A DNA stretch of 64,000 nt from Pseudotamlana agarivorans (GCF_018860245.1 NZ_JAHKPD010000007.1:222265-286264), one strand, 5' to 3'. Counted from the stretch's first letter, positions 24,971-34,640 are shown. Notes: generated by a model not told the origin, from the letters alone. Numbers and translations are program-made.

Positions 24971-25663
24971 ATGGCTATTATAAAGGTCATTATTCCTGCC
25001 TACAATGAAGCTGATTCTATCGGCCTTGTTGTTAAAGCAATCCCTAAATTGGTCGATGAAATTATTGTGGTGAGCAACAACTCAACCGACAATACTGAAA
25101 TCAATGCCAAGGAAGCAGGCGCCACCGTGTTATCTGAACCCCATAAAGGCTACGGCTATGCTTGCTTAAAAGGCATGCAGCACATTGCCAACCAACCTAC
25201 CAAACCTGATATTATTGTTTTTCTTGACGGTGATTACAGTGATTATCCCGAAGAGTTAACTAAAATTGTCTCACCTATTACTAATGACAACATCGATTTT
25301 GTTATTGGTGCACGTGTAAAAAATCTTCGTGAATCTGGTTCCATGACCAGCCCTCAAATTTTTGGAAATTGGCTCGCCACATCACTCATGGCGCTGTTTT
25401 TCAAATCTACCTTTACCGATCTCGGCCCGTTTAGAGCTATTAAATATGCTAAACTTTTAGAGCTCGATATGGAAGATAAGACCTATGGGTGGACTGTCGA
25501 GATGCAATTGAAAGCTCTAAAAAGAGATTTTTCATACACGGAAGTCCCTGTAAATTACAGAAATAGAATTGGCGTCTCAAAGGTGTCAGGTACAATAAAA
25601 GGTGCTATATTTGCAGGCGCAAAAATTCTTGGTTGGATTTTTAAATACAGTATAAAAAAATGA
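24971..25663 (+). CDS. Glycosyltransferase family 2, dolichyl-phosphate-mannose-synthase-like
   Basis: 230 residues, the size of the soluble catalytic domain. Motifs: VIIPAYNEADSIG at the N-terminus, VVSNNSTDNT, FLDGDYSDYPEEL (DxD-like metal site) and GPFRAI. It lacks strong membrane helices. It overlaps the next gene by 4 nt (ATGA). With the following polymerising-type GT2 and GT-C proteins it probably assembles a lipid-linked or surface glycan; no substrate can be read from sequence. The candidate structured RNA lies directly in front of it. Confidence 0.88.
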   Translation: MAIIKVIIPAYNEADSIGLVVKAIPKLVDEIIVVSNNSTDNTEINAKEAGATVLSEPHKGYGYACLKGMQHIANQPTKPDIIVFLDGDYSDYPEELTKIVSPITNDNIDFVIGARVKNLRESGSMTSPQIFGNWLATSLMALFFKSTFTDLGPFRAIKYAKLLELDMEDKTYGWTVEMQLKALKRDFSYTEVPVNYRNRIGVSKVSGTIKGAIFAGAKILGWIFKYSIKK

Positions 25664-27147
25664 TTCTAGAAACCACAATAATAGTAATTTATAGCATTTC
25701 GCTACTGCTTATTTTCATGTATGCTTTAGCTCAGCTGAACCTACTTTTTAACTATTTATCATCTAAAAAGAAGGAAGATGATTCGCCTCAACTTGATTTA
25801 TCGAATCCAGATGAAGTGCCTTTCATCACCATACAGCTTCCGGTTTATAACGAAATGTATGTTATGGAACGTCTATTAGACAATATCGTTGAATTGGAAT
25901 ACCCTAAAGACAAACTTGAAATTCAGGTTTTAGATGATTCTACCGACGAAACTGTTGTAAGTACTAGAAAACAAATTGAAAGACTTCATGCTACGGGAAT
26001 AGATATCACACATATTACAAGAGTAAACAGGGTTGGTTTTAAAGCCGGAGCGCTAAAAGAAGGTTTAGAAATTGCCAAAGGTGACATTATTGCGATTTTC
26101 GACTCTGATTTTCTTCCGAAAAAAGACTGGTTAAAACGTACTGTACCTTATTTTAAAGATGAAGCTATAGGCGTTGTTCAAACACGTTGGGGACATATCA
26201 ATAGAAATTATTCAATACTAACTAAAATTCAAGCGTTTGCTCTTGATGCACATTTCACGCTAGAACAAGTCGGTAGAAACAGTAAAGGGCACTTTATCAA
26301 CTTTAACGGAACCGCTGGTTTATGGCGTAAAACCTGTATTATCGATGCGGGAAACTGGGAAGGTGATACCCTTACTGAAGATTTAGATTTAAGTTACCGC
26401 GCCCAATTAAAAAACTGGAAATTCAAATATTTAGAAGATGTTGAAACACCTGCCGAACTGCCAATCGTAATAAGTGCCGCACGTTCACAACAATTCCGTT
26501 GGAATAAAGGTGGTGCAGAGAACTTTAGAAAAATGCTTAAACGTGTTTTAACCTCAGACATTTCACCAAAATCTAAGGTACACGGTTTACTACATTTATT
26601 AAACAGTACCATGTTTTTAAACGTACTTATTGTTGGTATTTTAAGTATCCCAATGTTGTATATCAAGAATGAATATGCACACTTAAGACCTTACTTTTAT
26701 GTGATGAGTTTCTTTGTTATGAGTACCATCATCTTTTTTATCTGCTACTGGTTCATGTATAAAAACACCTATGGTAGTGGCTTTAAAAACTTCATTAGGT
26801 ATATTGGTATGTTTTTCGTGTTTTTCTCCATTGCTATGGGCTTTTCGTTACACAACTCGATTGCTGTAATTGAAGGTCATATTGGAAAAAAATCTGAATT
26901 TATTCGTACGCCAAAATTCAATATCAGTAAATACAAAGACAACTGGAAAAGCAACAAATACATGGCAAAAAACCTTTCTATCAACGTAGTTTTTGAAGGT
27001 TTACTCATGTTATACTTTGCTTTTGGTATGTATAGCGCCTTTACCGTAGGAAATCAAGGTGGTGACTTTGGATTGTTCCCTTTCCACACGATGCTTTTCG
27101 TTGGTTTTGGCTATGTATTCTTTAAGTCTTTACGTTCGAAGGTGTAG
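25660..27147 (+). CDS. Cellulose-synthase-like processive glycosyltransferase (GT2), membrane protein
   Basis: 495 residues. One N-terminal helix is followed by a cytosolic GT-A domain: IQLPVYNEMYVMERLL, VLDDSTDET, AIFDSDFLP (DxD), TLTEDLDLSYR (the TED motif) and QQFRWNKG (QxxRW). About four C-terminal membrane helices follow. D, DxD, TED and QxxRW are the signature of processive synthases that export their glycan product. It overlaps the upstream GT gene by 4 nt. The product could be a beta-glucan or mannan-like polymer; this is not determined. Confidence 0.9.
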   Translation: MILETTIIVIYSISLLLIFMYALAQLNLLFNYLSSKKKEDDSPQLDLSNPDEVPFITIQLPVYNEMYVMERLLDNIVELEYPKDKLEIQVLDDSTDETVVSTRKQIERLHATGIDITHITRVNRVGFKAGALKEGLEIAKGDIIAIFDSDFLPKKDWLKRTVPYFKDEAIGVVQTRWGHINRNYSILTKIQAFALDAHFTLEQVGRNSKGHFINFNGTAGLWRKTCIIDAGNWEGDTLTEDLDLSYRAQLKNWKFKYLEDVETPAELPIVISAARSQQFRWNKGGAENFRKMLKRVLTSDISPKSKVHGLLHLLNSTMFLNVLIVGILSIPMLYIKNEYAHLRPYFYVMSFFVMSTIIFFICYWFMYKNTYGSGFKNFIRYIGMFFVFFSIAMGFSLHNSIAVIEGHIGKKSEFIRTPKFNISKYKDNWKSNKYMAKNLSINVVFEGLLMLYFAFGMYSAFTVGNQGGDFGLFPFHTMLFVGFGYVFFKSLRSKV

Positions 27148-27245
27148 TTTTAATTGGTTTTTGGTTGATGGTTATTAGTTAGTGGTTTCGATCTTAACTT
27201 TGAAACTTACTAAACTAACAGGGCTTTTTCATAACTTCGAGGTTT

Positions 27246-28715
27246 ATGCAAATTAATGCTTCCTTTTTAAAACTGAACAAAACACCAGTGCTTTTAGCGC
27301 TGTCCTGTTTGTTTTTTTATTGGGCATTTGCTTATAACTTAGTTCGAACCGATTATGTGAAGCTGATTGGTCTTTACATAGCGCTTTTCTATTTATTTTA
27401 TAAACTGGTTCAGCTTTTAAAAGGAAATACAAAAGCACTCACCTATTTCGCTTTTGCTTTTCGAGCCATTTTTATATGTGCCATTCCTAATCTTTCACAA
27501 GATTTTTACCGTTTTATTTGGGACGGACGAATCATTCTCGAAGGCATTAACCCCTATGTAAACACGGTTAATGCGCTTATCGCGGAAGGCCATGCTCCCG
27601 TTGCCCAAGCCTATGAACTTCAAAAAGGCATGGGCGATTTAAACGCCAGTCATTTTTCAAATTACCCACCCATTAATCAGCTTTGTTTTGCAATTGCAGC
27701 CTTATTTTCGAGTCAGAACATCCTTGGGGCGGTCGTGGTCATGAGATTGCTGATTATTGCTGCCGATTTCGGAACCCTTTACTTCGGAAAAAAACTGCTT
27801 GAAAAACTCCAACTTCCATCCTATCTTATATTCTGGTATGTTCTAAATCCGTTTATAATTATAGAACTTACCGGAAACCTGCATTTTGAAGGGGTTATGA
27901 TTTTCTTTTTAATATGGAGCCTTTATTTACTACACCTCGGAAAATGGCCATGGGCAGCGGTGGTGTTTTCCTTATCCATATCGGTGAAATTGATTCCTTT
28001 AATTTTTCTGCCGCTATTTTATCAATGGTTTGTGAAACGTTCTACGTCTCAAAGAGCGCAACATATACCTATTACGCCATCAGAGCCTTGTCCTAACTCT
28101 AAAATCATAAATGAGGACAATATCAACCAAGCACCAAATACATTCAAAAAAGGGCTATTTAAGCTCAACTCTTTTTATGCTATTATAGGTTTTTGCACCC
28201 TTTTACTTTTTGCACCTTTTTATGCTTCAGAATTCATAAATAATTATGCTACTACCGTGGCTTTATGGTTTCAGAATTTCGAATTTAACGGCAGTTTGTA
28301 TTATATCGCTAGAGAAATAGGCTATACTTTTCGAGGTTATAATGAAATAGCTTTTATAGGCAAAGGCATTGCTGTTTTAGTGATTTTAGTCGTTCTCGCG
28401 CTTAGCTTTTTCAGGCAAAATAAAACTACCGTTCAGCTTATTACAGCGATGCTATTCGCGCTATCATTTTACTATTTTACAGCCACTACCGTACACCCTT
28501 GGTACGTGGCCACCCTTTTAATTTTATCGATTTTCACGAAGTACAAGTTTCCTTTGGTTTGGAGCTTTATGATCATCTTAAGCTATTTGGCTTACCTCAA
28601 TATTAATCAAGCCAATAAATCGGAGAACCTATGGATAATTGCGCTGGAGTACAGTGTGGTTTATGGGGTTTTTATTGGGGAGGTTTTTGTGAAGAGTTTC
28701 TCGCAAAGACGCTAA
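27246..28715 (+). CDS. GT-C-type membrane glycosyltransferase (mannosyltransferase-like)
   Basis: 489 residues with about 11-12 membrane helices. After helix 2, a periplasmic segment with SQDFYRFIWDGRIILEGINPY resembles the acidic catalytic loop of polyprenyl-phosphate-dependent GT-C mannosyltransferases. A hydrophilic stretch at about residues 270-310 (RSTSQRAQ..., rich in Pro, Asn and Ser) interrupts the helices and looks inserted. The last codons (FSQRR-stop) lie inside the first copy of the 225-bp repeat, so the native C-terminus may have been altered. It probably belongs to the same glycan pathway as the two genes before it. Confidence 0.82.
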   Translation: MQINASFLKLNKTPVLLALSCLFFYWAFAYNLVRTDYVKLIGLYIALFYLFYKLVQLLKGNTKALTYFAFAFRAIFICAIPNLSQDFYRFIWDGRIILEGINPYVNTVNALIAEGHAPVAQAYELQKGMGDLNASHFSNYPPINQLCFAIAALFSSQNILGAVVVMRLLIIAADFGTLYFGKKLLEKLQLPSYLIFWYVLNPFIIIELTGNLHFEGVMIFFLIWSLYLLHLGKWPWAAVVFSLSISVKLIPLIFLPLFYQWFVKRSTSQRAQHIPITPSEPCPNSKIINEDNINQAPNTFKKGLFKLNSFYAIIGFCTLLLFAPFYASEFINNYATTVALWFQNFEFNGSLYYIAREIGYTFRGYNEIAFIGKGIAVLVILVVLALSFFRQNKTTVQLITAMLFALSFYYFTATTVHPWYVATLLILSIFTKYKFPLVWSFMIILSYLAYLNINQANKSENLWIIALEYSVVYGVFIGEVFVKSFSQRR

Positions 28716-29140
28716 GACGCAAAGAAAGTAGACCGAAAAATCTGTGAAATCCGTGGAATCTGTGTCTAGAATTATTGGTTGTTAGACTTACTTTTACGCT
28801 AATTTTCAAAAATAGTAAAGTATCAATTCTTATCTAAAAAAATCTCTGCGAGTCACTGCGGAACCTCAGTGTGGCTCTGTGTCACAGCCCAGCAAGAGTA
28901 AGCAACCAAAAACTAAAACAATTTCTCGCAAAGACGCTAAGTCGCAAAGGAAGTAGAACGCAAAATCTCTGAAATCCGTGGAATCTGTGTCTAGAATTAT
29001 TGGTTGTTAGACTTACTTTTACGCTAATTTTCAAAAATAGTAAAGTATCAATTCTTGTCTAAAAAAATCTCTGTGAGTCTCTGCGAAACCTCAGTGTGGC
29101 TCTGTGTCACAGCACCGCAAGAGTAAGCAACCAAAAACCA
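28698..29140. repeat. Tandem duplication of a 225-bp unit
   Basis: Copy 1 (28698-28922) and copy 2 (28923-29140) align almost completely, each beginning TTCTCGCAAAGACGCTAAG and ending in AGAGTAAGCAACCAAAAAC. Differences are scattered single-base changes. The unit contains phrases known from dispersed repeats in many phyla (TCGCAAAGACGC, AATCCGTGGAATCTGTGTC). Copy 1 overlaps the last 18 nt of the GT-C gene. No open frame of note. It fills the gap between the glycan genes and the polyamine operon. Confidence 0.9.
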
Positions 29141-29167
29141 ACAACGAGCAACCAACAACTAAAAAAT

Positions 29168-29389
29168 CTACAGCGGTTTCAAACTCTCGATACGATAAAA
29201 AACATCATCGCCATCTTCGTCTTCCACGAAAGTGATTTTAAAGTCTTTATCTATAAGACCTTCATCGTTTTTTAAATCAAATTGTTTCAAAACACGTGGG
29301 TGAACATCTTCAAAAGCAAGTTCTTCACCATTTTCAAACCAAAAATTGTAATAACCGTTTTTGTAGGATTTAAAAGCGGCAGTTCTCAT
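29168..29389 (-). CDS. Conserved-looking small acidic protein, function unknown
   Basis: 73 residues, rich in Asp, Glu, Phe and Tyr, with no signal peptide or membrane segment. It reads as a compact alpha/beta domain (SYKNGYYNFWFENGEELAF). It lies 71 bp after the next small acidic gene on the same strand and could be the tail of the polyamine operon. I recognise no family. Confidence 0.6.
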   Translation of the reverse strand: MRTAAFKSYKNGYYNFWFENGEELAFEDVHPRVLKQFDLKNDEGLIDKDFKITFVEDEDGDDVFYRIESLKPL

Positions 29390-29460
29390 AACTCTATATT
29401 ATTTATTATTGAATATTTTTTATTGTCAATTCGTATGTGAGCACGATGAATTGAACATCA

Positions 29461-29769
29461 CTAATCTTCGTCTGCAATTTCGGGTGGTTGCACCGCTTCA
29501 GGATCATTATTATCGAAATCTTCATAATCGTCCTCATCATAATTTTCCATAGTAATCGCAAGTTTTGTACTTACCTTCACTAGGTATTTAGTATCATGAG
29601 TTGTTACTTCAACGGCTTCGATAATTTCGTTATGTTGATTTTTAAAAGAAATGATCTGATCTTCATCATAACCATCGGGGTAGCGCTCAACCAACAAAGC
29701 TAAAATCTCTGGAGTTAACTTCTTAAAATCAACAATGACACGTTTTAAATTATCATTTCTATTTTTCAT
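29461..29769 (-). CDS. Small acidic protein, function unknown
   Basis: 102 residues. The N-terminal half reads VIVDFKKLTPEILALLVERYPDG and resembles a conserved flavobacterial domain of unknown function. The C-terminus is strongly acidic (YDEDDYEDFDNNDPE). No signal sequence. It begins 42 bp after the GNAT/nitrilase gene on the same strand, so co-transcription with the polyamine genes is plausible. Confidence 0.65.
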   Translation of the reverse strand: MKNRNDNLKRVIVDFKKLTPEILALLVERYPDGYDEDQIISFKNQHNEIIEAVEVTTHDTKYLVKVSTKLAITMENYDEDDYEDFDNNDPEAVQPPEIADED

Positions 29770-29811
29770 TTTGTAAGGGTAAAATGTTATTTAGTTTCAA
29801 GTTTAAATATA

Positions 29812-31347
29812 CTATTTCTGATTTTTAATACGAATAACATCGTAAAAATCTTTTCTTCGATCCTTCAAATTTTTAACGGCACCGAATGAGTGCAATTCTC
29901 TTAGCAAGCTTAAATCGACATCGGCAACCAAAATCATTTCGGTATTCGTGGTGGCTTCTGCCTTAATACCATTACTTGGAAATGAAAAATCACACGGTGT
30001 AAACACGGCTGATTGCGCGTATTGGATGTCCATATTATTCACATTTGGCAAATTACCAACACTTCCTGAAATCGCTACATAACACTCATTCTCTACAGCA
30101 CGGGCTTGCGCACATAAACGCACACGAGAGTAACCATTTTGCGTATCGGTTAAAAACGGAATAAACAAAATATCCATACCCTCGTCGGCCAATAATCGTG
30201 CTAATTCTGGAAACTCTGAATCATAACAAATCAAGATTCCTATTTTACCACAATCGGTTTCAAAAGTTTGCAGTTTATTTCCACGTTGCATACCCCAAAC
30301 TTTAGCCTCATCGGGCGTTACATGTATTTTTTCATAACGCTCAAAACTTCCGTCGCGACGGCATAAATAGCCTACGTTGTACAACTTATCATCTACAACT
30401 TCTGGCATAGACCCAGAAATAATATTGATGTTATATGAAATGGATAACTGTTTAAGCTTTTCAACAATCGTTTCTGTAAATTTAGCTAACTCTCGAATGG
30501 CATCAGGCTCATGCATGTGGTTGAACTTCGCCATTAACGGCGCGTTGAAAAACTCAGGAAACACGGCAAAATCCGATCGATAAGCGGCTACACTATCAAT
30601 AAAATATTCTACCTGCTGCATCAAATCGTTTAGTCCTTTATAAGGTCGCATTTGCCACTGAATCAGGCCAAGCCTAACAACCGTTTTTACTGTACTCGCC
30701 TTTTTATTAGGCTTCGTATAGTAAATATTATCCCATTCCATTAAAACCGCATACTCGTTGGATGCTGTATCCCCTTCCAAATAATTCTTTAAAACACGAA
30801 CGGGATGAAAATCGTTAGAAATCTGAAAGTTTAAAACCGGATCATGAATTTCTTTACGCTTTACTTTTTCAATGTATTCTTTAGGAGTTAACGTTTTATG
30901 CTTATGGTAATTAGGCATTCTTCCGCCAAACACAATACTTTTTAAATTTAGGTTTTCACAAACTTCCTTTCTATAATCGTAAAGACGTCTTCCTAAGCGC
31001 AAACCTCTATATTCTGGTTTGATAAACACATCGATACCGTATAAAACATCGCCATTGGCATTATGATTTTTAAACGATTCACCACCTATAATATCCTCAT
31101 AAGTATGTTCATCATCAATAGTATCATAATCGACAATAAGCGATAAGGCGCAACCTGCAATATCACCATCGACTTTAATAACCACCTGCCCCTCAGGGAA
31201 CATGGTGGTTAAATCTTTAATATGATGTTTCTTCCAATAGGAATTAAGCACCCCCGCATACGACTCTAAAGTTGCTGCTTTTAACTCGGCGAAATCATCT
31301 ACCGTAAGGTACTTAAGCTCGATATTTTCAATTTTATTGATATCCAT
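29812..31347 (-). CDS. Fusion: GNAT N-acetyltransferase domain plus carbon-nitrogen hydrolase domain
   Basis: 511 residues. Residues about 1-205 are a GNAT fold (IDVFIKPEYRGLRLGRRLYDYR, the Q/RxxGxG/A acetyl-CoA loop). Residues about 220-505 are a nitrilase-superfamily hydrolase with the E-K-C triad: Glu in FPEFFN, Lys in YEKIHVTPDE, Cys374 in GILICYDSEFPE. This domain pair is a known family, but its substrate is not settled. It ends a tight operon with the arginine decarboxylase, agmatinase and DHS-like genes (3 nt after the last), which suggests it acts on an acylated or carbamoylated polyamine (inference). Confidence 0.88.
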   Translation of the reverse strand: MDINKIENIELKYLTVDDFAELKAATLESYAGVLNSYWKKHHIKDLTTMFPEGQVVIKVDGDIAGCALSLIVDYDTIDDEHTYEDIIGGESFKNHNANGDVLYGIDVFIKPEYRGLRLGRRLYDYRKEVCENLNLKSIVFGGRMPNYHKHKTLTPKEYIEKVKRKEIHDPVLNFQISNDFHPVRVLKNYLEGDTASNEYAVLMEWDNIYYTKPNKKASTVKTVVRLGLIQWQMRPYKGLNDLMQQVEYFIDSVAAYRSDFAVFPEFFNAPLMAKFNHMHEPDAIRELAKFTETIVEKLKQLSISYNINIISGSMPEVVDDKLYNVGYLCRRDGSFERYEKIHVTPDEAKVWGMQRGNKLQTFETDCGKIGILICYDSEFPELARLLADEGMDILFIPFLTDTQNGYSRVRLCAQARAVENECYVAISGSVGNLPNVNNMDIQYAQSAVFTPCDFSFPSNGIKAEATTNTEMILVADVDLSLLRELHSFGAVKNLKDRRKDFYDVIRIKNQK

Positions 31348-31350
31348 TTT

Positions 31351-32325
31351 TTACTGACCTAATAAATAGGCGAAAATTAAAGGCGCCACAATTGTAGCAT
31401 CACTTTCAATAATATATTTTGGTGTATCGATATCTAATTTGCCCCAAGTAATTTTCTCGTTTGGTACGGCACCAGAATACGAACCATAACTTGTTGTAGA
31501 ATCACTTATTTGGCAGAAATAGCTCCAAAACGGAGTATCGGTACGTTCCATATCTTGGTACAACATAGGCACGACGCAAATAGGGAAATCGCCAGCAATA
31601 CCACCTCCAATTTGGAAGAAACCGATACCGTTTTTAGAATTATCAGTATACCAATCGGCTAAAAAAGTCATGTATTCAATACCAGATTTCATGGTACTTG
31701 CTTTCAGCTCACCTTTTAAAACGTAGCTTGCAAAAATATTCCCCATCGTACTGTCTTCCCATCCTGGGCATACAATAGGTAAGTTTTTTTCCGCGGCAGC
31801 GTACATCCAAGAATCTTTTAAATCGATTTCATAATACTGCTCTAAAACGCCAGACAATAACATTTTGTACATATATTCATGTGGCAAATAGCGTTCACCT
31901 TTAGCTTCAGCTTCCTTCCAAATATCAACAATATGCCCTTGTAAACGACGGAAAGCTTCTTCCTCTGGAATACACGTATCAGTTACGCGGTTTAAGCCTT
32001 TTTCTAATAAATCCCATTCCTCTTGAGGGGTTAAATCACGGTAGTTAGGCACACGCTTGTAATGCGAATGTGCTACCAAATTCATGATATCCTCTTCAAG
32101 GTTGGCGCCAGTACAAGAAATAATTTGCACTTTGTCTTGACGAATCATTTCGGCAAAACTTTTCCCTAACTCTGCCGTACTCATCGCACCCGCTAGAGAT
32201 ACTAACATTTTAGCACCAGATTCTAACTGCGCTTCGTAGCCCTTTGCGGCGTCTACCAAAGCGGCAGCATTAAAATGTAAATAATGTTTTTCTATAAATT
32301 GTGAAATTGGTCCTTTAGTACGCAT
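31351..32325 (-). CDS. Deoxyhypusine synthase family protein (bacterial, probably polyamine-forming)
   Basis: 324 residues. The DHS fold and NAD sites are suggested by VSLAGAMSTAELG and SCTGANLEEDIM, and by WGK with the catalytic lysine (Lys296) in SGAVPNEKITWGKL. Eukaryotic DHS modifies eIF5A, which bacteria lack, so bacterial members are thought to make homospermidine or a related polyamine from putrescine or spermidine. The gene overlaps the agmatinase gene by 11 nt, which directly ties it to putrescine supply. Substrate specificity cannot be decided from sequence. Confidence 0.87.
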   Translation of the reverse strand: MRTKGPISQFIEKHYLHFNAAALVDAAKGYEAQLESGAKMLVSLAGAMSTAELGKSFAEMIRQDKVQIISCTGANLEEDIMNLVAHSHYKRVPNYRDLTPQEEWDLLEKGLNRVTDTCIPEEEAFRRLQGHIVDIWKEAEAKGERYLPHEYMYKMLLSGVLEQYYEIDLKDSWMYAAAEKNLPIVCPGWEDSTMGNIFASYVLKGELKASTMKSGIEYMTFLADWYTDNSKNGIGFFQIGGGIAGDFPICVVPMLYQDMERTDTPFWSYFCQISDSTTSYGSYSGAVPNEKITWGKLDIDTPKYIIESDATIVAPLIFAYLLGQ

Positions 32326-33253
32326 CGTTATCGGTAAATTTTACGGTGTTATTTTTTTGTTTTGTGTTATCGAAGGCATTGTCGTAATCATCATCTACAC
32401 CTTCATTTAAAAATTTATAGCTTAACATTTTATAATACAGTTTAGCAGCTAAGAAATCTGATGATTTTTCTTTTTTATTAGGACAAAGTTCCACAATATC
32501 AAAGCCCACCACGTTTTTCTCTGCAAACACTTGTTTTAAGAAATCTAAAGCTTCATACCACAACAACCCTCCAGGTTCCGGGGTTCCTGTACTTGGCATG
32601 ATTGACGGATCGAAAGCATCTAAATCGAAAGTGATAAACACGTTTTTGGTCATTTGATCAATGGCCGAATCCATCCAAGAATCATCCATCGCCATATCAT
32701 GAGCGAAATATGTTTTATCGGCATCCATAACCGTTTTTTCCATCACATCCATAGAACGAATACCCACCTGAATTAAATTTGTGGTTTGGCTCGCCTCATA
32801 AACGGCACAAGCATGATTACATGTTGTTCCTTCATATTCCTTTCGTAAATCGGCATGGGCATCAATATGCAGTACCGTTAAACTTGGGTACATGTCGTTA
32901 AACGCACGAATGGTTCCAATAGAAATAGAATGCTCGCCACCAAAAATGGTTACAAATTTATTTTTCTTAATATATTTTTTAGTCGCTTTATGTACGGCAT
33001 CAACCATAGCTTCAGGCGATTCATTTTCTGTAACCGCATTCGCCAAAAACACCCCTTGTTGGTATACTTCTGTTCCCGTTTCAATATCGTAAAGCTCCAT
33101 GTTTTCTGAAGCATCTAAAAAAGCATCAGGCCCTTTATCGGCACCCTTTTGCCATGTACTTGTACCATCATAAGGCACCGGAATTAAAACGATTTTTGCG
33201 TTTTCTAATTTCCCGAATTCTTCTGGAATTCCCGCGTAGGTTCTATTGCTCAT
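32315..33253 (-). CDS. speB: Agmatinase (ureohydrolase family)
   Basis: 312 residues. Dinuclear Mn-binding motifs of the arginase/agmatinase family are intact: GGEHSIS, DAHADLR and DLDAFDPS. The enzyme hydrolyses agmatine to putrescine and urea. It overlaps the upstream arginine decarboxylase by 11 nt and the DHS-like gene by 11 nt, so agmatine made by the first gene is used here. Agmatinase is preferred over arginase because of its partner. Confidence 0.9.
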   Translation of the reverse strand: MSNRTYAGIPEEFGKLENAKIVLIPVPYDGTSTWQKGADKGPDAFLDASENMELYDIETGTEVYQQGVFLANAVTENESPEAMVDAVHKATKKYIKKNKFVTIFGGEHSISIGTIRAFNDMYPSLTVLHIDAHADLRKEYEGTTCNHACAVYEASQTTNLIQVGIRSMDVMEKTVMDADKTYFAHDMAMDDSWMDSAIDQMTKNVFITFDLDAFDPSIMPSTGTPEPGGLLWYEALDFLKQVFAEKNVVGFDIVELCPNKKEKSSDFLAAKLYYKMLSYKFLNEGVDDDYDNAFDNTKQKNNTVKFTDNDAY

Positions 33254-34640
33254 AACCTAAAATTTTAAGTAAGTCTTCACTTTTTTGTTGTTCACTAAAT
33301 AATTTTGTTGTGATGTTTCCATCGGCATCTCTATCGATTAACACATGTTTTGGCGACGGAATCAAACAGTGTTGTAATCCGCCAAAACCACCAATGGTTT
33401 CTTGGTAGGCACCAGTATTAAAAAAGCCAATATATAATGGTTTATCCTTGTTGTATTTAGGCATATAAATGGCGTTCATGTGCTGCTCACTGTTGTAGTA
33501 ATCGTCACTATCGCAAGTTAAACCACCCAATAAAACACGCTCATAACTATCTTGCCAACGGTTCAAGGCCAACATAATAAAACGTTTATTTATCGCCCAA
33601 GTATCTGGTAAGGTTGTGATGAAAGACGAGTTTATCATATTCCACTTTTCACGATCGTTCTGTTGTTTTTGATACAACACTTCGTAAATCGCACCGCCAC
33701 TTTCACCAACTGTAAAACTTCCAAATTCTGTAAAAATATTTGGCACATCAACCCCTTCTTCCTCGCAAGTTAATTTGATTTGATTAATAATTTCATCAAC
33801 CATATACTCGTAATCAAAATCAAAAACCAACGAGTTTTTAATAGGAAAACCTCCGCCTATATTTAAACTATCTAACGACGGGCAAATTTTCTTCAAACTC
33901 GTGTAAACCTTCAAACACTTAAGCAGTTCGTTCCAATAATACGCCGTATCACGAATACCTGTATTAATAAAAAAGTGAAGCATTTTAAGTTCAACCTTTT
34001 TATTGTTAGCGATTTGATTTTTATAAAACGGTACAATATTTTTATAACCAATCCCTAGTCTAGAGGTGTAAAACTCAAATTTAGGCTCCTCTTCCGAAGC
34101 AATTCGAATCCCCACATTGAATTTGCCTTCAATTTCCTGAGAAAGCAAATCTATTTCCTCGTAATTATCAATAATCGGAATCGCATTTTTATGTCCGTTA
34201 TTTATCAATCTCGCGATATTCGTAACATACTGCGCACGTTTAAAACCGTTGCTAATTACAAAAGTATCGTCTGTAATTTTGCCTTCAGATTTTAGGCTTT
34301 CCACAATATCAATATCAAAAGCCGAAGAGGTTTCAATATGGATATCATTCTTTAAAGCCGTATCTAAAACATGCTTAAAATGCGAACTTTTTGTACAATA
34401 ACAATAGTTGTATTTCCCTTTGTAATCATGCTTTTCAATAGCATTAGCAAACCATTTTTTTGCTCTACCAATGTTGTTAGAAATTTGCGGTAAGTATGTA
34501 AATTTTAACGGTGCACCGTACTGTTTTGTTAGCGCCATCAAATCGATATCATGGAAATGCAACTGGCCTTTATCAACCTTAAATTCTTCCTGCGGAAAAT
34601 CATAAGTCTGATTGATTAAATCAATATATTTTGTATTCAA
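33243..34640 (-). CDS. speA: Arginine decarboxylase, PLP-dependent (alanine-racemase-fold, short form)
   Basis: 465 residues, shorter than the about 630-residue E. coli SpeA. The fold-III PLP lysine region is YNYCYCTKSSHFKHVL (about residues 78-93). LNIGGGFPIKNS is a substrate/phosphate-binding segment, and GGLTCDSDD is the cysteine-bearing active-site loop of fold-III decarboxylases. It decarboxylates arginine to agmatine, the start of the ADC-agmatinase route to putrescine. It heads a four-gene tightly overlapping operon. Arginine is assigned mainly because agmatinase follows. Confidence 0.85.
   Translation of the reverse strand: MNTKYIDLINQTYDFPQEEFKVDKGQLHFHDIDLMALTKQYGAPLKFTYLPQISNNIGRAKKWFANAIEKHDYKGKYNYCYCTKSSHFKHVLDTALKNDIHIETSSAFDIDIVESLKSEGKITDDTFVISNGFKRAQYVTNIARLINNGHKNAIPIIDNYEEIDLLSQEIEGKFNVGIRIASEEEPKFEFYTSRLGIGYKNIVPFYKNQIANNKKVELKMLHFFINTGIRDTAYYWNELLKCLKVYTSLKKICPSLDSLNIGGGFPIKNSLVFDFDYEYMVDEIINQIKLTCEEEGVDVPNIFTEFGSFTVGESGGAIYEVLYQKQQNDREKWNMINSSFITTLPDTWAINKRFIMLALNRWQDSYERVLLGGLTCDSDDYYNSEQHMNAIYMPKYNKDKPLYIGFFNTGAYQETIGGFGGLQHCLIPSPKHVLIDRDADGNITTKLFSEQQKSEDLLKILGYEQ

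Noticed and set aside
28698..29140. CRISPR array or insertion sequence
   Set aside because: Only two long adjacent copies without short repeats, spacers, terminal inverted repeats or a transposase.
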